A stretch of 27,436 nucleotides of DNA from assembly GCA_964508975.1 (NCBI GenBank), contig CAZDVQ010000059.1:1-27436 (forward strand), read 5' to 3'. Under the pieces are notes generated by a model, which saw only the letters and a list, made by a program, of their open reading frames with translations, searched no databases and was not told the DNA's origin. Positions 8,427 to 16,236 of this stretch are shown one piece after another; position 1 is the first letter of the stretch, and the number at the start of each line of letters is the position of its first letter. The DNA comes from CAZDVQ01 sp964508975 (GTDB lineage Bacteria; Bacteroidota; Bacteroidia; Chitinophagales; Saprospiraceae). A program made the position numbers and the translations under genes.

Positions 8427-8479
8427 GCATAAATGAATAAAAGAAGAAATGAGTAAATGACTTGGGGTTTCGGGGTATT

Positions 8480-8998
8480 TTAACCCACCGTTTTCTTTTT
8501 TCGCTTGAATTTGGCCACGTTTAAACCGATAGTTATACCATGCTTCATTTTGTAGAACTCGCGGTTGGTGAGGTTGAGCGTGTAGGAATAAAACAACCAG
8601 ACTTTGCCGAAGAGGGAAGCCCCAATTTCCGGGCGGAATTTTAAGGCACCTTGACTCAATTTGGTATCAGTATAATATAAAACATTGAGCCTAGCGCCAC
8701 CTAACAAGTAGTGATACTCCAATGCAAATTTGGGTGCAAGCAGGAAGTTATTTTTAAAGTCAAGCACGAGGTCAGTTCCTAGCGATGGCCCATAGCTGAT
8801 ATATTTATGTTTGTGGCTAAAGTCGCGGTACAAGCTGATGTCGGCTGCACCGGAACGGCTTACGTTGAAGCCCAAACGAAGGTGATAGGGATAGCTTACA
8901 GGAACCACATTGTGCCAAGGTTCTTCATCGGGTTGAGCAAAAGAAAAGGTAGTCGCCGTAACGAGCATTATCGTTAGCAGCAATTGCTTAAAAGCCAT
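8480..8998 (-). CDS. Small outer-membrane beta-barrel-like exported protein
   Basis: A 172-residue protein of unknown function. Residues 1-21 form a signal peptide (MAFKQLLLTIMLVTATTFSFA, cleavage before QPDEE). The mature part alternates polar and hydrophobic or aromatic residues in segments such as YHLRLGFNVSR, FALEYHYLLGGARLNVLYY and KVWLFYSYTLNL, the pattern of a small 6- to 8-strand outer-membrane barrel common in Bacteroidota. A basic KFKRKKK stretch at the very end is unusual for a barrel, whose last residue is normally aromatic, so a periplasmic beta protein remains possible. It is a single gene, and its stop lies about 50 bp from a GC-rich palindromic element. No enzymatic motif is visible. 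Confidence 0.72.
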   Translation of the reverse strand: MAFKQLLLTIMLVTATTFSFAQPDEEPWHNVVPVSYPYHLRLGFNVSRSGAADISLYRDFSHKHKYISYGPSLGTDLVLDFKNNFLLAPKFALEYHYLLGGARLNVLYYTDTKLSQGALKFRPEIGASLFGKVWLFYSYTLNLTNREFYKMKHGITIGLNVAKFKRKKKTVG

Positions 8999-9153
8999 GG
9001 TGTATTATAGATTTTGGTGTAAAGTTCAACTTTTTTGCGCGCCTAAAGTACTCTAAAACAAAACTTAGCACAAATCAGTTCTGTTTTTGTAATAAATTAT
9101 AACCAACTCATTATCAAAGACTAACTTAACTTTCTGGCCTAAAACAATAAACG

Positions 9154-10056
9154 ATGGACAGCTGGAAAGATTATTTTCATTTTTCGCGGGCCGAGCGGCG
9201 TGGCCTGGTGTTACTGAGCGGTATCATGTTGGTATTATTGTGCTTACCTATGCTATTGCCGGCACCCGATGATGCGCAATTTGAGCAATTAAAAGTAAGT
9301 CCTGTACCCACATTTGAAGCGGCCACATTCAAACCTTGGTCAAATGCTGAAAAAGGAACTCACGATGCCCAAAAGACCTATTCAAAGGAAAAAAACTCCA
9401 TGCAGGAGCCTTTCCCTTTTGATCCCAACACCTGTAGCAAAGCCGATTTCGTGGCCTTGGGTTTCCCAGAGTGGCTTGCGGATAGAATCTTGAAATATCG
9501 TGAAAAGGGCGGTAAATTCAGGGAGAAAGCAGATTTAAAAAAGGTATATGGTATGCCCGAGGACTTGTATAACGAGTTAGAGCCATATATACAAATTGCA
9601 CCAGCCGCTAGTACTGGCCGAGGGACGTACCCCCAGAAAGAAAAAGCGGAGATTCGGAAAATTGACATCAACAAGAGTGCGGTTGAGGATTGGCAGCAAT
9701 TGCCCGGTATTGGACCTGGCTATGCCAACCGGATTGTGAAATTCAGGACGGCACTGGGTGGTTTTGTACAAGTGGCGCAAGTTGCAGAAACCTTTGCCTT
9801 GCCCGACTCGGTGTTCCAGCGGATTAAGCCTTATCTTAACTTTGAAGCACATGAATTGGTGAAAATTGACCTCAACCAAGCAGACGAAGCCACCATAGAT
9901 GCGCACCCTTATTTACACAAGGGCCACGCCAAGGCCATCATTAAACGTAGGACCGAAAAAGGGCCGTACAAAAGTGTGGGAGAGCTACAACTCATTGATT
10001 GGTTTGACAAAGAGCCTAGTTTATTTAAGAAAGTAGAACCTTACCTCAAAATTTAA
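9154..10056 (+). CDS. Membrane-anchored helix-hairpin-helix (ComEA-like) protein
   Basis: 300 residues. A single membrane segment (about residues 19-37, GLVLLSGIMLVLLCLPMLL) is followed by a low-conservation linker and three helix-hairpin-helix units. The first is near residues 88-148 (ending YNELEPYIQI), the second has LPGIGPGYANRIVKFR, and the third starts IDLNQADEATIDA and ends FKKVEPYLKI. ComEA-type HhH units bind DNA without sequence specificity; in competent bacteria they pull incoming DNA into the periplasm. Bacteroidota encode many such triple-HhH proteins, and their role is mostly unproven, so DNA uptake is a family-based guess. The membrane segment puts the HhH units on one side of the inner membrane, probably the periplasm. 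It stands alone, 113 bp before apt, with no clear terminator between them. Confidence 0.87.
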   Translation: MDSWKDYFHFSRAERRGLVLLSGIMLVLLCLPMLLPAPDDAQFEQLKVSPVPTFEAATFKPWSNAEKGTHDAQKTYSKEKNSMQEPFPFDPNTCSKADFVALGFPEWLADRILKYREKGGKFREKADLKKVYGMPEDLYNELEPYIQIAPAASTGRGTYPQKEKAEIRKIDINKSAVEDWQQLPGIGPGYANRIVKFRTALGGFVQVAQVAETFALPDSVFQRIKPYLNFEAHELVKIDLNQADEATIDAHPYLHKGHAKAIIKRRTEKGPYKSVGELQLIDWFDKEPSLFKKVEPYLKI

Positions 10057-10116
10057 ACAATACAGCATACATATGGGTTAAATTCTAAAAATGCGGGTAT
10101 ATAAAACAACTGCGTC

Positions 10117-10136
10117 TACGAAATTTCGTATGTTTG
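10117..10136 (+). promoter_or_regulatory. Possible apt promoter box overlapping a 14-bp palindrome
   Basis: TATGTTTG at 10129-10136 matches the Bacteroidota -7 consensus TAnnTTTG and lies 33 bp before the apt start. The perfect palindrome TACGAAATTTCGTA (10117-10130) overlaps its first two bases and could be an operator. No convincing -33 TTG is seen. Confidence 0.35.
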
Positions 10137-10169
10137 CATCGTTAAACCCTTTATGAAAATTCTGTACCC

Positions 10170-10703
10170 ATGATTGAGAAACGTGTAGCCAATGCCATTC
10201 GGAAAATTCCTAATTTCCCCAAAAAAGGTGTTGAATTTCAAGACATCAGCCCAATTTTTCTCGATGTAGCCTTAGTTAATGAAATGGTTGAAGCCTTTGC
10301 AGATGCAGGCCGCGAGATGCACGTTAGCGCAGTGGTGGGTATCGAAAGTCGTGGTTACCTAATGGGCCCTATGATAGCCCAACGCTTGGGTGTTCCATTC
10401 GTGATGGTACGCAAGCGCGGTGGGTTGCCCGGCAATAGCGTGGCCCATATCAATAGCGACCTAGAATATGGTTCTTCAAACGTAGAAATGAATACGTCTG
10501 ACCTACCGGAGCACGCCCGTGTAATGATACACGACGACTTGCTGGCTACTGGTATAACGGCTGCAGCTAGCGCTAAAATGGTACATTCGGCAGGTTGTGA
10601 AGTAGCGATGTTTGCCTTTATTGGTCACTTAACTTATCTAGATGGAGCCGACATGCTGATGTCTTACTCCCCAGATATTTTTACCCTGGCGGAAATTGAT
10701 TAA
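10170..10703 (+). CDS. apt: Adenine phosphoribosyltransferase
   Basis: 177 residues, normal length for APRT. It converts adenine and PRPP to AMP and diphosphate in purine salvage, in the cytoplasm. The type I phosphoribosyltransferase PRPP loop is present as VMIHDDLLATGITAA, a good match to the family's usual DDLLATGGT form. Other family marks are IPNFPKKGVEFQDISP near the N terminus, GIESRGYLMG, and the flexible-loop region VRKRGGLPG. The glycine usually following ATG is isoleucine here, a mild deviation from the common form. The start at 10170 fits the normal N terminus. The amidase gene follows after 4 bp, so the two are probably cotranscribed. Confidence 0.95.
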   Translation: MIEKRVANAIRKIPNFPKKGVEFQDISPIFLDVALVNEMVEAFADAGREMHVSAVVGIESRGYLMGPMIAQRLGVPFVMVRKRGGLPGNSVAHINSDLEYGSSNVEMNTSDLPEHARVMIHDDLLATGITAAASAKMVHSAGCEVAMFAFIGHLTYLDGADMLMSYSPDIFTLAEID

Positions 10704-10707
10704 TTAG

Positions 10708-11883
10708 ATGTTCTCCCAAAAGATAAGCGCTTTTTTACTAGCATTACTTTTCACTGTAAGTGGTGCTACGGCCCTTCATGCACAATCCCAACTGAGTTTC
10801 ACCGCACAGAAAGGTGATGGGATCTACGCCGTGTTGGCCAAATACCGCCTAGATAGGCACCCTTGTAACTTTGATGAATTTTTAAGGCTGAATAAGCTAA
10901 AAGCAAATAGCTACTTGGTGGTCAATAAGTCGTACTTATTACCCATTAAAGTATATACGTATAACGGAACATCTATCCGAACATCCATCGGCAATAACGA
11001 TTTGGCCAAAGCCAAAAATATAGAGTTGTACAACGACAAAATGTTGGAGGAAAAACTCAAGAAAGGTGATTTCCGCAAGGATAAAGTACTGTGGGTGCCC
11101 TTTGGTGAACTCAACTGCCCCCCAGTTGAAGTGGTAGACGTTCCACAAGAAAGGACCTTTCCTATTTTCGGGAAGGACCATCAAAACGTGGTACTTAAAG
11201 ACAAAGTCTTGCTCGGCGCCATATATTACCTCGTTTCGGGTCATGGCGGACCCGACCCTGGCGCTATGGGCCGCGACGGCAAACATGTATTGTGCGAGGA
11301 TGAATACGCTTACGATGTGATTTTACGCCTAGCGAAAAACTTGCTCGAACACGGCGCCACCGTTTACATCATTGTACGCGACCCTAACGATGGTATACGC
11401 TCAGAACAATACCTTAAGGCCGATACAGATGAAGTTTGTTGGCCCGCAGAAGGGATGTCGGTACATCAAAAATCAAGGCTAACCCAACAATCGAACGTGA
11501 TTAACGCCTTGTACGAGGAACACAAAACCAAAGGAGCTCGTTACCAAAGGGCTGTAAACATCCATGTGGATTCAAGAACCAAAGGCGAACGCATCGACTT
11601 GTTTTTCTACCACAAGGAAAACGACGAAGCTGGCCGAAAAATGGCCAATGCCATGCATAATATCATGAAGGCCAAATATGCGCAGCACCGCAAAAACGGC
11701 AATTATTACGGTACAGTAAGCGCTCGTGATTTACACATGCTTCGCGAAGTAAAACCAGTTACTGTGTTTATTGAGTTGGCCAATATTAGAAACCCTTTGG
11801 ACCAGCAGCGCATAATACAAGCATCAAACCGACAAGCAGTAGCCAACTGGCTCTACGAAGGCTTGTTGAAAGATTATAAATAA
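10708..11883 (+). CDS. N-acetylmuramoyl-L-alanine amidase (Amidase_3) with LysM-like N-terminal domain
   Basis: 391 residues. A signal peptide ends around Ala25 (ATALHA, then QSQLS), so it works in the periplasm. Residues 31-82 (FTAQKGDGIYAVLAKYRL to YLLPIKVYTY) look like a LysM-type glycan-binding module. The catalytic domain (about 165-390) belongs to the zinc amidase_3 family that cuts the bond between muramic acid and the stem peptide during cell separation. The zinc ligands are His179 in SGHGGPDPGAMG, a glutamate in CEDEYAYD (Glu197 or Glu199) and His286 in NIHVDS, with the catalytic glutamate in VFIELANIRN. The usual DPGHGG is SGHGG here, one position off consensus. Its TAA stop is fused to the left end of a MITE-like element. 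Confidence 0.9.
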   Translation: MFSQKISAFLLALLFTVSGATALHAQSQLSFTAQKGDGIYAVLAKYRLDRHPCNFDEFLRLNKLKANSYLVVNKSYLLPIKVYTYNGTSIRTSIGNNDLAKAKNIELYNDKMLEEKLKKGDFRKDKVLWVPFGELNCPPVEVVDVPQERTFPIFGKDHQNVVLKDKVLLGAIYYLVSGHGGPDPGAMGRDGKHVLCEDEYAYDVILRLAKNLLEHGATVYIIVRDPNDGIRSEQYLKADTDEVCWPAEGMSVHQKSRLTQQSNVINALYEEHKTKGARYQRAVNIHVDSRTKGERIDLFFYHKENDEAGRKMANAMHNIMKAKYAQHRKNGNYYGTVSARDLHMLREVKPVTVFIELANIRNPLDQQRIIQASNRQAVANWLYEGLLKDYK

Positions 11884-12044
11884 GAGTATATTTGGACTTT
11901 AGCTTCCGGCGAAAAACAGCTCTTTTTGGATGATTTTTGCTTAAAAAAATAGTTACGTAGCACCACTATGCGCCCATTTTTTTAAGCAACCTCATCAAAA
12001 AATAGCTCGTTTTTCCCTCGAAACCCAAAATCCAAACATACTCT
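11883..12044. repeat. MITE-like palindromic element, copy A
   Basis: A 162-bp element with terminal inverted repeats: AGAGTATATTTGGACTTT at the left and the complement of AGAGTATGTTTGGATTTT at the right (2 mismatches in 18). The long arms continue inward to a loop containing GTTACGTAGCACCACTATGC. It is closely related to copy B at 26625-26785; the right arms agree over about 60 bp. Both copies are flanked by TA on the left and AA on the right. No ORF is inside. It fills the whole gap between the convergent amidase and DUF58 stop codons and could act as a bidirectional terminator. Confidence 0.82.
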
Positions 12045-12046
12045 AA

Positions 12047-12916
12047 CTAAGCTTTCCGCTGTTGGAAAAAACGTTGGAGTGCATTCACGTAAGGCTCATT
12101 AGATGGTAGCTGAACCACCGAAGCGCCACTTTTGAGGAAGCTATCCCTGAAATATTGATTTTTCTCGTCGAACTGTTTTTTAATATCTGCCCGGACATGC
12201 TTGTCGGAAAAATCGACCCATGCTGCATGACCAGTTTCAGGGTCGGTAGCATATACTAATCCGATATCTTCTGGCGCTGCTTCAAATGGATCGTAGCTGT
12301 GTATACCGATAATATCATGCCGACGAGCAGCAACGCGTAAAGCGTCATGGTAGTTAGAACCCATGAAATCGGAAATAATAAAAGTAATGCAGCGTTTTTT
12401 GACCAAGTTGTTGAAAAACTGTATAGCTGCTCCTAAGTCAGTACCTGGCTTAGTTGGCTCTGTTTCCAATAATTCCCGAATGATGCGGAGGATGTGTTGT
12501 TTGCCTTTTTTAGGCGGTACAAACTTGTCAACACCATCTGAAAAACAAATCAAGCCTACTTTATCGTTATTGTTGATGGCCGAAAAGGCCAGCACAGCTG
12601 CGATCTCGGTCATGATTTCGCGTTTGGTTTGAGCTTGCGAGCCAAAACCAGCCGAGCCGCTCAAGTCAACCATGATAAACACCGTTAACTCCCGTTCTTC
12701 CTCAAAAACCTTGACGTGCGGGTCGTTGGTCCGGGCGGTAACGTTCCAGTCGATATTGCGCACATCATCGCCGTATTGGTAACTTCTAACCTCGCTGAAC
12801 GACATGCCACGGCCTTTGAATACCGTGTGGTATTCTCCCGAGAACAAGTGGTTGGACAAACCTCTTGTCTTGATCTCTATCTTGCGTACTTTACGAATTA
12901 AATCAGCGGTTTCCAT
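12047..12916 (-). CDS. DUF58 family protein with vWA-like fold
   Basis: 289 residues. The DUF58 signature is clear in VRSYQYGDDVRNIDWNVTAR (about residues 43-62), and a von Willebrand A-type metal site appears as MVDLSGSAGFG (DxSxS) near residues 82-92. A second part carries FIISDFMGSNYHDALR. Such proteins usually accompany MoxR ATPases and Bat/vWA proteins in envelope-stress or metal-loading systems and are thought to be assembly factors. Here there is no moxR or bat gene in the window; instead it is the last gene of an operon with an MscS channel and a 433-aa exported protein (gap 5 bp). It has no signal peptide, so it is cytoplasmic. Its 3' end abuts MITE-like copy A. Family is certain, role is inferred. 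Confidence 0.9.
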   Translation of the reverse strand: METADLIRKVRKIEIKTRGLSNHLFSGEYHTVFKGRGMSFSEVRSYQYGDDVRNIDWNVTARTNDPHVKVFEEERELTVFIMVDLSGSAGFGSQAQTKREIMTEIAAVLAFSAINNNDKVGLICFSDGVDKFVPPKKGKQHILRIIRELLETEPTKPGTDLGAAIQFFNNLVKKRCITFIISDFMGSNYHDALRVAARRHDIIGIHSYDPFEAAPEDIGLVYATDPETGHAAWVDFSDKHVRADIKKQFDEKNQYFRDSFLKSGASVVQLPSNEPYVNALQRFFQQRKA

Positions 12917-12921
12917 AAGGT

Positions 12922-14223
12922 TTAGCGACTTAAAATGAATTTTCCGATAGGTGTTTCAGGGTTGGCGAACATCTTTAAACGATCAAACGGGAACAGCACC
13001 ATCTGATTGCCTGCAATTGGGTGGTAGTTACTCATGAAGAGTATACCATCCTTCCGCAAACATACGATATTTGGCATATTCAAGGTTAGCCATTGATCAA
13101 AACCATCTACATGGTACCAAGGCAACTTGGAGATTTCTTTAAGCGATGTTGTTTTGACTTCTTCCTGTAGGGTAGTAAGGCTACCTTCTTTGAAGATGTC
13201 ATTCATCTGGCACATTTTACCCTGTTTGATATCATACAAGAAACCAAGGGTCTTTGTTTTGGATGTATCCGTCCAGCCAAAAGTAATCCATCCACTGACG
13301 AATTCTGGCGATATGAATTCAACCTCCCACCATGAGTACAAACGGTTTGCCTGCCTGTTTTCAGGCTTGTTTACCACCGTTTGCTTCAAGGTTCTAAACT
13401 GTTTGATTTCTTCATTCACGGCGTTCACCATCCAATCGTTAAAGGCTTTGTTTGCCCCGTACTCTGGGAAAGATATACGATACAGTGCTGTATAGTCAAT
13501 ATATTCCATGCAGTTTTTATCCACGGTCTCGTTCAAGTACATCACGAGATTACCCGATGGAATATTACTTGTTTCTAAAAAAACATTCAGGGTATTATCA
13601 TTAATCCAAGTACCATCCAAACTGCCAATAGCATCAGCCTTTTCGTCAATAATAGCCAGTTTGAACGATTTGCCTTTATCGGTCATCGAGCCCGAAACCG
13701 TGTATACCCTACTTTGCGTACCCAAGTACAGGTTACCACTTACCCTACCTTCTTCCGATTGGTTCATGATACATTCTACCAAGTAGCCCATATGGGTACC
13801 CACGTATCGGCGAACGGTCCGAGTATCGCTGCAAAACTGTGCTTTGGTTTCCAGTTGTGGGGTTTCTTCTAAACGCCAATCTTGACCTGAGGTACGGTTT
13901 GCATTAAACCACTGACCTTCGATACTCCAATCGTCATTGTTCAGCTTGGAGATCAAGTTACCCTCGAAAATACCGCAAACAAGGCCAGCATCGTCAATTT
14001 CATTCAGGCTCAGTTGACCTTCCTTGAGCAAGCCACGAAGTTCTAGCTGGAATCCACTCCTCAAATAAACAACAGCGCCCGAACAGGAATCCGCTTTGAT
14101 GCTCAAGGTTATGGCTATCTCGTGTACATCATTGACCTTGCCCCTGAAATACAAGGTACCACTTACTTGGGCACGCAGTAAAACAGGGGCAAGGCATAAT
14201 ATGAAGAGTATTATTTTTTGCAT
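12922..14223 (-). CDS. Exported protein with two beta-rich repeats and a possible DUF3298-like C-terminal region
   Basis: 433 residues of unknown function. Residues 1-18 form a signal peptide (MQKIILFILCLAPVLLRA, then QVSG). Two similar beta-rich segments follow: about residues 18-118 (SGTLYFRG to DWRLEE) and about 140-230 (VSGNLYLGTQS to VFLETSN). Each has a G-x-LY strand, a hydrophobic-polar strand series and a SLDGTW or SIEGQW turn, which suggests an internal duplication of a lipocalin-like or C2-like sandwich. The C-terminal 190 residues (from YGANKAFNDWMVNAVNEEI) contain SWWEVEFISPEF, LGFLYDIKQGKMCQMNDIF and MVLFPFDRLKMF, an arrangement reminiscent of the RsiV/DUF3298 fold; this is a tentative match. 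It lies between mscS-like and DUF58 genes with 16- and 5-bp gaps, so it is probably a periplasmic partner in an envelope function. Confidence 0.7.
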   Translation of the reverse strand: MQKIILFILCLAPVLLRAQVSGTLYFRGKVNDVHEIAITLSIKADSCSGAVVYLRSGFQLELRGLLKEGQLSLNEIDDAGLVCGIFEGNLISKLNNDDWSIEGQWFNANRTSGQDWRLEETPQLETKAQFCSDTRTVRRYVGTHMGYLVECIMNQSEEGRVSGNLYLGTQSRVYTVSGSMTDKGKSFKLAIIDEKADAIGSLDGTWINDNTLNVFLETSNIPSGNLVMYLNETVDKNCMEYIDYTALYRISFPEYGANKAFNDWMVNAVNEEIKQFRTLKQTVVNKPENRQANRLYSWWEVEFISPEFVSGWITFGWTDTSKTKTLGFLYDIKQGKMCQMNDIFKEGSLTTLQEEVKTTSLKEISKLPWYHVDGFDQWLTLNMPNIVCLRKDGILFMSNYHPIAGNQMVLFPFDRLKMFANPETPIGKFILSR

Positions 14224-14239
14224 AGCTATGCAAAGATAG

Positions 14240-15058
14240 TTATTTGGCCGCTATCTCGCGCACTTCGCGGCGTGGGTAAGCCACTTTTACACCAGCAATA
14301 CCCATCTCCGACTTGATATTTTTGTACAAGTCAAAGTACACCGACCAGTAATCGGCAGTTTTGGCGTATGGCCTTACACACAGCACTACGCTATGATCTG
14401 TAAACCGAATGATTTCAACAACGGGTGCCGGGTCTTTCAACACTTTTTCCGTCTTGTTGATAGCGCCCATCACGATAGCTTTCACATTGTCAACATCTTC
14501 TTCGTAAGGCATTGACACTTCAAGGTCAACCCGTAGGTACTCAAATGCCGATAAATTTGTCATGATACCGCTTGTGGCAGTACCGTTAGGTATAATTACC
14601 TTTTTATTGTCGGGGGTTTTCACCACGGTGTTGAAAATCTGAATTTCTTCGACATGACCAGTCACGCCTTGTATGTCAACCAAATCACCCACTCGGTATG
14701 GTTTGAAAATCATAACCATTACACCGGAGGCAAAGTGGCCCAAAGTGCCTTGCAAGGCTAAGCCAACTGCCAAACCCGCCATACCGATCAAGGCAATGAA
14801 CGAAGTAGTTTCAATACCAACCATCCCGGCCACGGTAAAAATCAGCAACACTTTCATGAGCACACCGGCAATCGAACTTAAAAATGGCACTACATCTTTG
14901 TCGAGCCCTGCTTTGTACATCCCCCTTTCAACGGTTTTGTATAAGCGATTCACAATCCAAAGCCCTACCAGCAATACGATAATAGCCCCTACTAGTTTAG
15001 GCGCCCAACGATACAGTTCTTCTACCAGTAAGCCCAGTTTTTCAGTCAGTAATTCCAT
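14240..15058 (-). CDS. Small-conductance mechanosensitive channel (MscS family)
   Basis: 272 residues, close to E. coli MscS in size. Three membrane segments are visible: residues about 20-40 (LVGAIIVLLVGLWIVNRLY), 62-82 (IAGVLMKVLLIFTVAGMVGI) and the pore helix around 88-118, with the family motif GLAVGLALQGTLGHFASGVM. The beta domain follows (FKPYRVGDLVDIQGVTGHVEEI), then PDNKKVIIPNG and the alpha-beta cytoplasmic vestibule. It opens under membrane tension to release solutes in hypoosmotic shock. It is the first gene of an operon with the 433-aa exported protein and the DUF58 protein. The upstream region has no recognisable TAnnTTTG box. Assignment to the family is secure; conductance and gating are not predictable. 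Confidence 0.94.
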   Translation of the reverse strand: MELLTEKLGLLVEELYRWAPKLVGAIIVLLVGLWIVNRLYKTVERGMYKAGLDKDVVPFLSSIAGVLMKVLLIFTVAGMVGIETTSFIALIGMAGLAVGLALQGTLGHFASGVMVMIFKPYRVGDLVDIQGVTGHVEEIQIFNTVVKTPDNKKVIIPNGTATSGIMTNLSAFEYLRVDLEVSMPYEEDVDNVKAIVMGAINKTEKVLKDPAPVVEIIRFTDHSVVLCVRPYAKTADYWSVYFDLYKNIKSEMGIAGVKVAYPRREVREIAAK

Positions 15059-15192
15059 CAGTTTTTTGTTTTTAAGGTTTTGACGCTGTTTTGACTTTTC
15101 TATTTGAGCTAAAAATGAGGAAAGTCTAAACAGCTTCTATAAAAAGGTTACAGGTTTCCTTACGCTACCGCACCCTTTCTGTCACATTAAAT

Positions 15193-16224
15193 TTATTCCT
15201 CGGTCCACACTTTACAACCTTCGGTACAATTGGTACAGATATCAATTTGGTCTCGGCCTTTCAACAGCGATGTTCTAAACGCATGGTAAGCCGCACCATG
15301 CCAGATGCTTTTAAAGCTATCTTGCTTCATATCGCCCAAGCGATGCTCGGCATCCTTGTCGAAGCAGCAAGGCACTACTAGGCCATCCCAGGTTATTACG
15401 CAGGAATGCCACAGTTTCCAGCAGTGGTTCAGCAATTCATTCTTGATGCGGTACGTCCCATCGGCTTGCTTGGCATAACGCGAGTATTTATCTTGCGTCG
15501 GCATCAAGGGATTGCCTTGTTCAAAATCGTAGAGTTGGGCTGTTTTGAGTCGTACTTCATCTACGCCAATTTCCTCGGCTAATCGATAAACCTCCGGTAT
15601 CTGGTGTTCGTTGGGCTGTACCACCAGGAACTGGAAAATAATATGCGGCGTTTTCGAACCCAACTTTTGCTTCCACTTTACCACGTTTTTAGCGCCTTGC
15701 AACACGTGTTCCAACTTGCCTTCCACCCGATAGCTCTCATAGGTTTCCTGGGTGGTGCCGTCAATAGATATTATCAAGCGGTCAAGGCCTGATTCTACCG
15801 TTTTGCGGGCATTATCATCGTTCAAAAAGTGTGCGTTGGTTGAGGTGGCCGTGTATATTTTCCGCTCGTGGGCATAGCGCACCATATCTAAAAACTGCGG
15901 GTTGATGTAGGGCTCCCCTTGAAAATAAAATATCAGGTAACTCAATTCACCCTGGAGTTCATCGATGATTTTCCGAAAAAAATCTTGCTTCAAATTCCCT
16001 GTTTCCCGACTAAATGCCCGCAAACCACTAGGACATTCAGGGCAACGCAAGTTACAAGCCGTGGTCGGTTCTATTGATATCGAGAAGGGCATGCCCCACT
16101 GTATTGGGCGCTTGAGCAAGCGGGTCAGGTAGTACGAGCTATAAACCTTCAGCATGTTCCAGCCCCGGCGCAAGGTCATTTTTCGCAAAAACTGGTATGC
16201 GTCCCAATAGGCAAATGCAGGCAT
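15193..16224 (-). CDS. Radical SAM/SPASM domain protein
   Basis: 343 residues. The [4Fe-4S] cluster that cleaves S-adenosylmethionine is bound by CNLRCPEC (CxxxCxxC) in EPTTACNLRCPECPSG near residues 50-65. The radical SAM core continues through YFQGEPYINP and DRLIISIDGTTQETY. The C-terminal SPASM part holds additional cysteines in NHCWKLWHSC, VVPCCFDKDAEHRLGD and ICTNCTEGC, enough for auxiliary iron-sulfur clusters. SPASM enzymes commonly modify peptides or act as maturases, but no small precursor peptide gene is seen next to it. I recall close relatives of this exact arrangement across Bacteroidota, substrate unknown. It starts 12 bp after the amidohydrolase gene, so the two are probably cotranscribed. 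The first ATG is used; a later one at MLKVYSS is possible. Confidence 0.88.
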   Translation of the reverse strand: MPAFAYWDAYQFLRKMTLRRGWNMLKVYSSYYLTRLLKRPIQWGMPFSISIEPTTACNLRCPECPSGLRAFSRETGNLKQDFFRKIIDELQGELSYLIFYFQGEPYINPQFLDMVRYAHERKIYTATSTNAHFLNDDNARKTVESGLDRLIISIDGTTQETYESYRVEGKLEHVLQGAKNVVKWKQKLGSKTPHIIFQFLVVQPNEHQIPEVYRLAEEIGVDEVRLKTAQLYDFEQGNPLMPTQDKYSRYAKQADGTYRIKNELLNHCWKLWHSCVITWDGLVVPCCFDKDAEHRLGDMKQDSFKSIWHGAAYHAFRTSLLKGRDQIDICTNCTEGCKVWTEE

Positions 16225-16236
16225 CAGGTTAAGGCT

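Noticed and set aside
10153..10173. Six-codon mini-ORF whose stop overlaps the apt start (ATGA)
   Set aside because: Too short to distinguish from chance, and it has no attenuator-like codon bias or alternative hairpins.
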